The notes under the pieces are model-generated. The model ran no database searches. It saw nothing but the letters and a program-made list of their open reading frames with translations, and was not told the DNA's origin. From Phymatolithon calcareum (taxonomy: Eukaryota; Rhodophyta; Florideophyceae; Hapalidiales): a stretch of DNA of 64,000 nucleotides. Position numbers and translations under genes: made by a program. The DNA lies in assembly GCA_977006965.1 (NCBI GenBank), contig OZ345381.1, forward strand, positions 310,001 through 374,000, given 5' to 3'. Position 1 is the first letter of the stretch, and every line of letters begins with the position of its first letter. Positions 44,562 to 53,892 of this stretch are shown piece after piece.

Positions 44562-44962
44562 CTGCTGCCGTTCCGAATGCATTCGATATTAGCGTCGTGC
44601 TCAGTTGAGGGAACCTTCCGCTTGCGTATTTTATGGCCAGCTGTCGACATCTCACCAGAACAGCTAGGTGCTTAAATCTTCTCATCTTGATGCTCTATTC
44701 CTTTTGATGAATTGAAGATCATAACATGAAAACTGTTGAAACGAAACGGACCTGCATAATGACAGATCTTTTATAATATGGAGATAATCCTTTTTTTAAC
44801 AGAATACGTGTATCGGGTTTTAGAATCAATTGAAATTTCTGGGCATTGCCAGCGACAGTACTAGTGCATTTAAATTCGCTGTGCACACGAACAATACTGT
44901 CGTGCAGAAACTAAAGTACTCGTATTTTGGAAGACCTCAAGTCGTTATGCAAGTATATGTTA

Positions 44963-45748
44963 CAGTCGACCCCTTCTAACTGCAACGCTTCGGGACAGGT
45001 AGTTGGATTGCAGTTGAAAGGGGATTTCAGTCCGAGAGGGCGTATCATAGCATGAATGTTCAGCCGATTTACAGACAACTTACAGCATTTTGACACGTTT
45101 ATCACATCGTTCAGAGATTCGCAACGCCTACTGTATACAGTAGTGCCATTATCTCCTCTCCACATATTACCCTGAGTAAGGGACTCCTTGTGCTCTGCAC
45201 AAATTTTGCGCTGAATACGCGTAACCCGCGGACCGAACTCCTTGCTGGCAGTAGTCGTGGTGCTCCAGAATCTTCAGCGCCATACGAAGATGTCTGAGCT
45301 GCATTTTTCGCGGAGGAAGCACTTCTTGCGGATACGCGATATGGTAGAATTAGATGGCGTGAATGAGAGTTTCAGCATTTCCTCAGCCAATGCGGCGATG
45401 TCATTGAGTTTCAGAGACACCCCTTCTCTTGATCGGCGGTTACACTGATCTAAAATTCGCTCCTTCTCGGCGATGGTGAGGTAGTTTACAGACTTAACCA
45501 TTTGCGGTGACGAAAAGAAAGGTTCGTGAGACGAAAGAATATAGATCAAGCATGATGTACTGATATTTACAGTGAAACGCACCACTAAAATTAACGAAAA
45601 ATAAGGGTCTTCAGTTTGAGGTTCACAGTCTTGCAGGCCACCTTAAAATTTAGATATTTTAAGGGGGATTTTGGGTCGGGAAAGGCACTCCGATTGCAGT
45701 TCTGCAGGGATTTCAGTTACAAGGATTGCAGTTAGAAGGGGTCGACTG
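44963..45748 (-). mobile_element. pogo/Tigger-like DNA transposon, deletion derivative
   Basis: A perfect 23-bp terminal inverted repeat, CAGTCGACCCCTTCTAACTG..., is flanked on both sides by TA, the target site of the Tc1/mariner-pogo group. Tigger elements begin with very similar CAGT.GACC ends. The 786-bp element contains only a DNA-binding-domain ORF; the DDE catalytic domain is gone. Confidence 0.85.
45274..45501 (-). CDS. pogo-like helix-turn-helix protein (75 aa)
   Basis: From an ATG at 45501 the frame reads YLTIAEKERILDQCNRRS, then LNDIAALAEEM and FTPSNSTISRIRKK. This is the N-terminal helix-turn-helix of CENP-B/Tigger transposases, which binds the element's own ends. It stops after 75 residues, with no CENP-B second domain and no DDE. 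It could be a remnant, or a short DNA-binding protein able to act as a repressor of related transposons. Expression is unknown. Confidence 0.55.
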   Translation of the reverse strand: MVKSVNYLTIAEKERILDQCNRRSREGVSLKLNDIAALAEEMLKLSFTPSNSTISRIRKKCFLREKCSSDIFVWR

Positions 45749-46481
45749 TATAACAGTGCTTAAATATCTGACTATGGCGCAGTTCGTCCAAGTCGAACTC
45801 GAGGATGCCTAATAGAGGTGGAACGTGAGAGGAAAGCGTTGTTGGCTTGGCCACCAACTCCCTCACTCCCCCGAGCTCTCCCTACAGAGTATACGCCTGA
45901 TATCTCCTAGCTCTCATACAGAACATGGGGCTGCATTACCTCCGAACTTGTGTTGTGTACCGTTTCAGATGAGACAGAGAGTACAAGTCTATTTTAAAAA
46001 GGTCATTAGCGTGCAGGTACCTCAGGGGGCTTTGAGTGTCTCACCAGTCTGGGGCACAGGAGACCCGAACATTACCTGACTTGTAATGGAGAGAACGTGA
46101 GAGCTCATCAGCACTAGGAAAGGGGGACCACCAGCTAGTGGCCCTCAGAGAGAGCAACAAGGACTCACTATGTCCACTCTGCGCTGATTGATGGTGATAG
46201 AAGTGGGCAGCAGAACGCGCGTAGAACATCTAATGAGGACATTGCTATAGACAACTGGCTCGCCACGAACACGGAACAGCCTCAGAAATCCCGCGCAGTG
46301 TAATTTCATATCAGGGGTATCGCACAGTCTGAGCCTCGAGTTGATATTCTGTTCCCACTCTACTTCTATACAAAGCTCTCCTATAGCGACTGATGAGAAA
46401 CGAAAGCCGAGCGCAAGAAAGTCAGAAGAACCGAATAGAAGAGACCGCTGCAAGGAGCACAAGGTAAAACAAGAGCGTAAA

Positions 46482-46706
46482 ATGAAGCTGAGCGTCTTCT
46501 TTGCCTTCCTGTTCTTCACAGTCGCTGCTGTGACAGCGCTTCCAGTCGTGGAAGATCAGAAGCTCAGTGATGTTTCCTCAGTCAGGAAAGTTCGTCCGAC
46601 CTGCACTTCTGCAGTAAAACTTTGCCTGGTTTCTTGCTGGTGTGAAAGCGGTAAACTCTTTTGCCGTCCTCCAGGCCCTAACTGTTTCCGTTGGTGCTAT
46701 TGCTAA
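46482..46706 (+). CDS. Secreted eight-cysteine peptide (right copy)
   Basis: The same 74-residue product as at 41068-41292: signal peptide 1-19, then the doubled C-x6-C-x3-C-x-C module. By eye the whole open frame from about 46341 to 46706 is identical in both arms, including sequence 5' of the ATG. A TATA-like TCTATACAAAG lies about 120 nt upstream. The LINE fragment begins about 200 bp downstream in the same orientation. Confidence 0.65.
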   Translation: MKLSVFFAFLFFTVAAVTALPVVEDQKLSDVSSVRKVRPTCTSAVKLCLVSCWCESGKLFCRPPGPNCFRWCYC

Positions 46707-46912
46707 AAACGGCATCAAACTGCTCACATGCTGAGCAAAGGGTAGATCTATGGTCGCTGTCAAGACTAGATAACATCTCGCTGAACAGCTTTGCAATCTT
46801 GCCAGCATCGAAGTTAGAAATCATCTTGCTGAACAACTCTGAAATCTTGAAGTAAACGAAATTCTCAAAAATTCTTTGCTGACTACTGTGTAGGACCGAT
46901 GACCGTTCCTCC

Positions 46913-47782
46913 AATACACAAAAGATCCATCGACCTACCGGCCTATTGCACTCCTGTCACACGCAAATAAGGTCATCGAAAGTGCGCTCAACAAGATCTT
47001 CAGAAATCACTACAAGTTTAATAAGATACAGACAGGGCACAAGAAATCATAAGGGTGCCACATTGCCGTCCTGAACACTAATGCAGCCATCAGACTAGGC
47101 CGCAGACACCTTGCTGTCCTGGACCTTTCGAAAGCATTCGATATCATGCCTAGACATGTCCTTCTCAACTGCTTAAGCGCCGACTCCCAGCCACCCTAGT
47201 TGCGTGGATCATATACTTCCTGCAGCCTTGCGTCATCTATACACCGACGGATGATCAAAACAACCGAATTCTCGTAAACAAAGACATGCCACAAGGATCG
47301 CCGTTGTCCCCAACTCTCTAGAACATATTCGTGCAAGTCCTCGCAAAAATGCTGCCGAGAATCCCTCCCTAAATCTCAAAAGCGCCCGCACCGTTTCTAG
47401 ATGACGACATCATGGTTCGTGCATTTCCCCAGATGGACTGCAAACGCTCCTTGACATTTGCTTCCGACTGGGCATTAGCCACTGGAACACGAAGCCGGGG
47501 AAGAGCTGTATCGCTCCTTCTGAAGAACAAGACGTAGGCTGCTCATTCACGCTCACGAACAGAGAGATTGAAAGCGTTACCAAGACGTCATACTTACGAG
47601 TTTCTATTTCCTCTCATTGTGTGACAGAAACATCTTCAATCTCAAGATTCCGCGCTGCCAACTAGAGGCTGAAAATGCTGGAAAACACCGCTGGAAAACA
47701 TCGGCCTCCACGCTAGCGGACGCTAACACCCCACCTGCGTACAACTCTAAAAGGCACTCGTGCGACCGATGGTAGAATATCT
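46913..47782 (+). pseudogene. LINE reverse transcriptase fragment (right arm)
   Basis: Across several frames the order is KDPSTYRPIALLSHANKV, GRRHLAVLDLSKAFDIMPRH, NKDMPQGSPLSPTL and FLDDDIMVRA. These are reverse-transcriptase motifs 1, 3, 4 and 5; the catalytic box reads LDDD instead of the usual ADD. Stops and frameshifts are frequent. No endonuclease is seen upstream. The C-terminal part resumes beyond the insertion at 48580 (ALVRPMVEYLLPL spans the insertion). Confidence 0.8.
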
Positions 47783-48567
47783 TTCTTTCTTTCTTTTATT
47801 GCGGGATTTATCAGAGCTGGTAAACAACTCCACATCCTTACGGCTCCAGTAGACTTAACAGATACGAGTGGTACTTGATGTCACAACAGCTGCCCAAGCT
47901 GCACAATGTGCAGACCTTGGGGAAGCTTAACATCTATATCGCTACATAGCCAATCTTCAGTCGCCGTCCTTCAAAGGGATGCCCCGGGTTGGAAACCATT
48001 TAGGACGCTCACGGTAGCTAGTCATCTCGCTGCCTTCTTTCATCTTCTTCTGTCTTCTCTCCCAGCTTCCTTGAGCGTTGCGGCACACCACTCAGGGCGG
48101 AATCCATGTACTACCATACTACCAGAAGGTGATAGTCTTCTCCCATGGGGAGGCCGGATCACAGCTCTTGCAAGTTCAAAAAAACCCTGCACTGTAGCGG
48201 GGAAAATTTCCTGACTGAGCTCTTGGTTCCTATCTGTGACGCACAGGTGAACGGGCCGGACCGGTATGATAGCCGGCCTGTATCAAATCCGCTTAAATTC
48301 GCAAGATTTTCTCGAAATCTTGCAACGGCGGGCTTGGGTCTGGCATTTCAAGTGTGGCAAGTTCTCGATTCGCCAAGTCCCTGGAGTGCGCGTTCACGAT
48401 CGCGTCCGCCATTTCCGGCGGGATTACCGTCGGAAGGAGCGCTTTGTGCAGCTTTATCGCTGCGGCCACTTGCGCCGGCGCGGGCGCCCGCGCCCGCGCC
48501 GGAAACTTGTCTTTTTTCGTTTGTGGTCCGTTCGGTCCGGTCAAACCCTTCTCCTTCTCCTCTCCCC
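47783..48567 (-). mobile_element. Retro-inserted 785-bp element D
   Basis: A perfect 12-bp duplication GGTAGAATATCT (47771-47782, 48568-48579) flanks it, and the left arm (about 40000-40014) is the empty site. On the minus strand it ends CCGCAATAAAAGAAAGAAAG, the tail seen on the GAAAG LINE family. Its 5' part is open without an ATG (KKDKFPARARAPAPAQVAAA, then PPEMADAIVNAHSRDL) for about 83 codons, followed by about 480 nt of apparent 3' UTR. It could be a truncated LINE-like element or a retrocopied host mRNA; I do not recognise the protein. Confidence 0.8.
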
Positions 48568-48579
48568 GGTAGAATATCT

Positions 48580-49026
48580 ACTCCCGCTCGAGGTGACAGA
48601 TCGCATTCACTAAGCACAGCTCGGTCTCGAAAGAAACCTTTTCTCACCACTTTTTGGTTCGTGGTGCAAGAACATGCAATCAATATTCAGATGCATCTGT
48701 AGAATCGAATCGATTCATCTTCGACAAGAGCACCTCAGCGCCAAATTCATCAGAGCTCAGAAACAGCGAAGAAAATACGCGTTAGGACTTCCCAAAGACC
48801 AAGAACGCCTGCCTATAATCAACGAGTCCAACAGCGTGTTCCAAAAGCTCTCCTATGCAACACAATGGAATCGTTCGCAAGACATGTTGACGGCGAAACT
48901 AACGTAAGAAAAATAACTTTGCAAATGGCAATAGAGGGGTAGAAACGCTGTCTGCCGGCACTATCGCTTGGCAGTGAATGCAGGCGCCCTTCCAATCCCA
49001 TGCGAAACGAACACCCACCCTTCCTC
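48580..49026 (+). pseudogene. LINE C-terminal region (right arm), continued
   Basis: Mirror of 39540-40000. It reads SIFRCICRIESIHLRQEHLS, then FIRAQKQRRKYALGLPKDQE, an Arg/Lys/Gln-rich end region of the LINE ORF. It is closed by stops and then by LINE copy C. Confidence 0.6.
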
Positions 49027-49700
49027 TCTCCGAAATGGGAGTATGCGCTACACGTGACTCCAATGACAAATCGATTGCTCTCGGCAATCGAGTCGGCAGA
49101 GGGCTTGTTCTACAAGAATGTTTTCGGAAAATATGCCGAACACCACCGGGACCGAATGCGAGTTCTGTGCCGACTGGGACTACCGAAGATGAGGAGACGT
49201 CATCAAGCAGAAAGGTTTGCATTAAACCTGGTAAGACACAAAAAAGCGCCTTGAAGAAACAGAAGAGTACTTTGTAAGAGATGAGGACATAAAGGAAGCA
49301 ATGAAGAATATTGAATATCTCAAGATTTATGAAGACTTGCGACAAGCCCTTCAGAAAGCCCAGGAGGGATCTGTCACGAAGAAGAGGAGTAGAGAAGAAA
49401 CAATTAATGTATGGGAAAAGGAAGAAGAAGGCTGATCAATGAAGATTCCTACTGAAGGCAAGCTACCAGGGATCCTTTACATAGGAGAAAAAACAACACG
49501 TTTAAGGTGCCTAAGGTTGACTTTCAACCGAGCACAGTTTGAGTCCAAGAGACTCACAGGAGCTCTTGTTGGGAGAGAATTACGAATCAAGAACGTTTTG
49601 AGTAGCCAGAGGACTTTAGCTTAGAGATTATCGCAAGAGCTGCCGCGCTACTCCAAGGTGAGACTTTGGGAGCCCTCAAAATAAAATCATCAAATATCCC
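49027..49700 (+). mobile_element. 5'-truncated LINE copy C (ATATCCC family)
   Basis: It starts in PKWEYALHVTPMTNRLLSAI, has RMRVLCRLGLPKMRRRHQAE, an internal deletion, and ends CATCAAATATCCC. The 7-9-bp duplication CTTCCTC flanks it (49020-49026, 49701-49707), and the left arm at about 39553-39566 keeps the uninterrupted site. Confidence 0.85.
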
Positions 49701-50002
49701 CTTCCTCCGTTTCAAGAAGGCGAAGTACAGGCTCCTGTGCACCTAATCGCTATTCTATCGCTTCCCGTAACCCTATCAAGAGAAGAAGAGATCAGAAGCA
49801 CGCATACTCGATCGCACGATAAAAGAGATGCCAATCTTCATCTCTAAGCAATCCCTCTCAGAGCAAAAAGAAAACAGGTTGCAAAGCGCGGTCGACGCAA
49901 TCCAGAATATCTGCCTCTCCGGTTGCGAAATAGACAACGAGATCTTCAAGTACATTCACATCCATCCATCTATATCTCTGTCGCCATGAAATCGTGTCCG
50001 AG

Positions 50003-50599
50003 TCAACTCCATCGTATGTCTCTGGCGCACAATACCACATCGATAGCGGGGTCCCTAGACTCGTCGACAATTGGTCTTCCCGATAATCTGGACAACATCT
50101 TGGCGCCAATGGATCTGAGTTTTTTCCAAACTTTTTCAGTTAGCTTCCATGATTCGCCACCGTAGAGGAGAGTTGATAGGACAGAGGAGCACAGGATACG
50201 TAATCGGAGATCCTGGGATAAGATCTTGTCCGTAAGAATCCGTTTGAGTTCTTGGAAGCGAGACCAGGCTATTGCAACGCGATGATTAACGGGTACCATC
50301 GGGTCTCCGTCGGCGGGCTGCAGTACTCCCAGATATTTGAAGTTTCTGATGTTTTCCAAGTCTGCTCTTCCCACGTGAACGTTCTCTAAAGCTGCTTGTG
50401 CAGCATTCCGTTTTGCGGCCTTGACAAGTTTGTCTGCCAAGGATCCTGCACGTGATGCGACTTTTGGACGTGGCAAGTCTAAAAGACTCCAGCCCTCTCG
50501 TGTTAGGCAGAGTGGTCCACGCGGTTCCCCGTCGAAATATTCAACTGATACATGCATCCTTTTCCTGTCATTAATCGGACCACGGTGCTCAAGTGCCAC
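50003..50599 (-). pseudogene. LINE reverse transcriptase C-terminal fragment
   Basis: 198 codons are open on the minus strand, starting right after a stop, with no ATG. It reads NFKYLGVLQPADGDPMVPVN, ILTDKILSQDLRLRILCSSV and LSTLLYGGESWKLTEKVWKK. This is the classical LINE thumb region (fKYLG.....dg, then LLYG.E.W.L). It differs from the LINEs above, so it is a third family. It abuts the outer end of the right arm. Confidence 0.8.
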
Positions 50600-51363
50600 T
50601 CAAAATTGGCCGAGATCGTCCCATTTTCACGCAGTTCTTACGCATAGATTGGTTGTCTCTCTATTTTTATATTCTTTGAACTTACAAACATTTCTCTTTC
50701 TACTCCTATCGAGGGCCGCACAAGCGCGGAGATAAAGAGCAGCGAAAAAAGGTACTATGTAAGCCTTAAAGACTTGAAGCAATTGAAGAAGCCTTTTCTG
50801 TGGGATATCGAAATATAGCTCATGTCTTTTGACAAGCAACCGAGGAACCCTTCAGGCTACTGCGGTTCTAATACAATGTTTTGTATGGGCCTGTGCAAAT
50901 CGAGATAGTTACGACAAGGCAATGAGAATTTTTCGAATGTTCAATTCAAACACCCATGAAACCTTCTTTGGTGTGCTAGTAGACCTTTAGTGCTACGCGA
51001 ACTACAGTGTACGAAATGAGCCACTTAACCACCCCACCATATCCCCGATAGTAAATCACTGTACCACCACAACAGATGTTTCCCGAATCGTTTCTGCGGC
51101 TATCTCAAGTAGTATAAATGTTTAGCATCAAAAAGCGGATGGGCCTTCAGACACGCCCCTGCAGTCACTTAATGACTCCCATTAACATGGCTTAGCCTAA
51201 GTTCTCGAGCTTCTGAATAAAGATCTCCAACACACAATGTGGCATATAGCAGCAATTGGAAAGCATTAAACAGTTTCAGAGTAAGTTTACAAAACTGGTT
51301 AGAAGCGGTTGACCGCGCAAGAATGCCCGTTCCATATATACACTTCAAAAAAACTACATCCAC
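50600..51363. other. Intergenic, 3' flank of carrier gene
   Basis: No supported gene. Short frames only. Confidence 0.4.
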
Positions 51364-52380
51364 CTAGGCACCAAACCATCCCTTAAAAAGCTCATAGCTT
51401 CCCATCATAATCGCACAACTCGGCCCAACCTTCGCAATCCTCGGAGCCGCTCCTTTAAACAATCCCCTCACTCCCTCCTTCCGCACGATGTCTCGGACGA
51501 TCCCCGAAACACTCGCCGGTCCCATAGCGCTTCTCCCCGCCGCACTCTCCGCCGCCCCCGCCTGTCTCCTCGTCTTCACGACATCCGCAGGAATGGTACA
51601 CATAGCCGCCACACTCCCTGCCACAATGCCCGCCACAAGCGGTACAGCGCGTTCGCGATGTCCCCGAAAAAGCTGTCTCGGTAGCACGGAACGTCGCTCA
51701 TCCTTGAGCGCGTCATAAGCGCTCCAATAAATGGCCGAAAACGGCACATCACGTATAAGCGTGGGTGCAAGCCCCCTCCAAAGCGCCACCAATCCTCGCT
51801 CGCGATACAACCCGCGCAACACGCCTCCCACAGTGGCACCGGGACCTCCGGCGCCCGCCTGCAGCGCTGTGCGCGCAAGTTCGAGCGGCGAAGCGGCAGT
51901 GGCAGCAACGATGCGTGCCGCAGCGCCGGAGGCGAGCGCCTTCAGTCCCGGCGAGAGATCGGGCGCGATTTCGTCGCCGCGATTGCGAATCACTTCGTAC
52001 ATCGTGAAATACAACCCTGTGGTCGGCACTGCGAGCGCTAGTGTGGCGTTCAGTCCGCGCCAGAGGCCGGCGACACCGTCTGCGCGAACGATTTTGCGCA
52101 TGGCGTCGGCGGCACCGGCAGGATGCGCGGGATCGACACAGGGGAGCGCGCCGCCCACAGGACATACGTGCGCTTGCATGCGTACCTTGACGACGTCCAG
52201 AGGGGTTACGAGTAATGCGACGACAGACGCGCCGAGAGTTGACGCTGCCGCATTGCGCGCTACGGCGCGAGCGGCACCGCCGGGGGCGAATTCATTTGGA
52301 CGGGCTCCTGGTGACGAGCGCGGTTCGTCGAGTGCAAGGGTGTCACGTGCAAAGCGCGCGTGCGCCGCTGCTGTGCTCAT
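51364..52380 (-). CDS. Mitochondrial carrier, SLC25A39/40-Mtm1 type
   Basis: 338 aa, intronless. Three carrier repeats carry the signature P-x-[DE]-x-x-[KR]: PLDVVKVRMQ (60-69), PLELARTALQ (165-174) and PADVVKTRRQ (264-273). Details match SLC25A39/40 and yeast Mtm1: GLWRGLNATLALAVPTTGLY after repeat 1, LIRDVPFSAIYWSAYDALK after repeat 2, and APRIAKVGPSCAIMMGSYE at the end. Those proteins import glutathione and support Fe-S and Mn handling in mitochondria. The first matrix loop holds two Cys (C73, C81), where the animal proteins use four to sense an Fe-S cluster. The coding DNA is very GC-rich against its surroundings. Confidence 0.88.
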   Translation of the reverse strand: MSTAAAHARFARDTLALDEPRSSPGARPNEFAPGGAARAVARNAAASTLGASVVALLVTPLDVVKVRMQAHVCPVGGALPCVDPAHPAGAADAMRKIVRADGVAGLWRGLNATLALAVPTTGLYFTMYEVIRNRGDEIAPDLSPGLKALASGAAARIVAATAASPLELARTALQAGAGGPGATVGGVLRGLYRERGLVALWRGLAPTLIRDVPFSAIYWSAYDALKDERRSVLPRQLFRGHRERAVPLVAGIVAGSVAAMCTIPADVVKTRRQAGAAESAAGRSAMGPASVSGIVRDIVRKEGVRGLFKGAAPRIAKVGPSCAIMMGSYELFKGWFGA

Positions 52381-52743
52381 CGGTCAGCCGGGGTGCGGCC
52401 GCCCACCAGCGGGGATGGGGCTTGCGGGGAAGCTTGCACATAAGGGGTGGTTGCCGGACGATCGACAGATGCGCTGGTTATCGTGCAGACGACCGGCGGA
52501 CACCGTCCATCGCGACCAGTCGTAATGACGATGTTATCCAATAAGAGCAAATATTATGTCTGTGCGTTGTCGTTTACTGTATGTATTTTATGTGCATGCC
52601 CATGTATTTTGTATGAGTTATTTTGAGCATGACATATAAGGAGGGTTGGGAGGCGCCAAAAAAGAATCTTTACCACAACAATCAACGAGGTAAGAATAAA
52701 GAAAAAGGATTACAATCATCTCCGTCCGTCCACGCATGCTCAA
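52381..52743. other. Intergenic between carrier and GDSL gene
   Basis: 363 bp holding the carrier promoter and the 3' end of the upstream gene, both on the minus strand. No gene. Confidence 0.5.
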
Positions 52744-53892
52744 CTATTGCTCTCCACTCGGTGCCGGAATGACCTGACGGTTACTCTTGGACTTGACGGC
52801 CGCCGCTGCGGAGCTGGCGGCTACACCAACTTTGTTGACTGCGTCAGTAGCAGCGTCTGATATTTTCGAAGCGCTAACAGAGGCAAATTCAACGCTACTC
52901 CGAAATGCCTTTGCCACCTCTTTCGCAATTCTATATCCCCAATGTTTGTATCCCAATTCCGAAGGATGTATCCTGTCAAGACTGGAGAAAAACACCCTTG
53001 GGTTCGGGTTCCATGCCTCCTCCGGCGGATTTCCCACAAAATGGACGTTCCTCATGCATCTTGAAAGCGCAATTTTCTGCGCATCCCATAAGTTGTTCAA
53101 AAATATGAGGATGGAGCGTAAAGGTTCATGAAAACGAGGCGTGTGATGCACACCGGGAATACTCGGTAAGAACACATCACAATCTTCCCCAACTTCCTCA
53201 CGAATAAGCTCAATAAACGTCTGCAAATCATCCCGGAATTTCTTCGCAGTTCGCACAGGAGAAATACGTTTCATGTCATTGAATCCAGTAACGAGAACTA
53301 TAGCCGAGAAAAGATGTACACGCTCACCGTCCACATCAGTCTCCGTATCGGCCCGCTCGCGTTCGCGCTTCAGCATGGGAATCACCTTCTTACGCAGCAT
53401 GCGTACGTCACCACCGGTCAAACTCAGCGCGTTCCAATGCACATCTGTATCGAGTAATTCGGACAATTTCCGTGCCACATGACGTGGTAAAGCCGGTCCA
53501 TCCGGAGCGGTGTTCTTGAAACTGGCAGATCCGCCAACACCACTAACAAGAGAGTCACCAATGACTAGAATCTTTCGCTCCCGTCGCGGCACCTTGACCT
53601 TCAAGGGCGTCTCTTCGGCCACAGCGATCGCATCAGCTGCCGCACGTGCCCCGTCCGTTGTAGCGATACGTGTGACAGTTCCCTGCGATGCGGAGAATGT
53701 GAGTGCGGGTCCACCAAGATTAGGAAAAGACCCACGAGCAAGAGGACGTTCGACACCCTGTCGCGGTCCGCGCGCATCCGGCGGACTTTGATATGTCGCC
53801 TTGAGTAACATGGCCTGTGCAAGACCGACGGTGCTGGCGAGACCGGCCACCATGCCCGCGTACGAGCGACGGAACGGTTTGGAGAACGACAT
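52744..53892 (-). CDS. SGNH/GDSL-type hydrolase
   Basis: The first ATG (53892) gives 382 aa. A hydrophobic stretch near the start (YAGMVAGLASTVGLAQAMLL, residues 11-30) may be a signal anchor. SGNH blocks follow: ILVIGDSLVSG (the catalytic Ser within GDSL), a Gly-rich block II (SLTGGD), VTGFND (block III, Asn) and DRIHPSELGYKHWG (block V, catalytic Asp-x-x-His). An esterase or lipase acting on an acyl or acetyl ester is likely; the substrate is unknown. The frame stays open for 115 Ser/Pro-rich codons upstream to 54237 without an ATG, so an unseen 5' exon could lengthen the N-terminus. Confidence 0.85.
   Translation of the reverse strand: MSFSKPFRRSYAGMVAGLASTVGLAQAMLLKATYQSPPDARGPRQGVERPLARGSFPNLGGPALTFSASQGTVTRIATTDGARAAADAIAVAEETPLKVKVPRRERKILVIGDSLVSGVGGSASFKNTAPDGPALPRHVARKLSELLDTDVHWNALSLTGGDVRMLRKKVIPMLKRERERADTETDVDGERVHLFSAIVLVTGFNDMKRISPVRTAKKFRDDLQTFIELIREEVGEDCDVFLPSIPGVHHTPRFHEPLRSILIFLNNLWDAQKIALSRCMRNVHFVGNPPEEAWNPNPRVFFSSLDRIHPSELGYKHWGYRIAKEVAKAFRSSVEFASVSASKISDAATDAVNKVGVAASSAAAAVKSKSNRQVIPAPSGEQ

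Larger units (their letters stand above)
45826..49995 (+). repeat. Right arm of inverted repeat, with two insertions
   Basis: Mirror of 39266-41948. Subtracting the inserts at 47783-48567 and 49027-49700 and their target duplications leaves about 2.69 kb, equal to the left arm. Confidence 0.9.

Noticed and set aside
41068-46706. Calling the Cys-rich peptide a known toxin or defensin
   Set aside because: Cysteine spacing does not match a family I can name; function left open.
39266-49995. Inverted repeat as termini of one giant transposon
   Set aside because: The outer ends show no target duplication and the arms contain LINE relic and a gene, so segmental inverted duplication is simpler.
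51731-52525. 264-codon + frame opposite the mitochondrial carrier
   Set aside because: GC-rich antisense shadow; the minus strand has three perfect carrier signatures.
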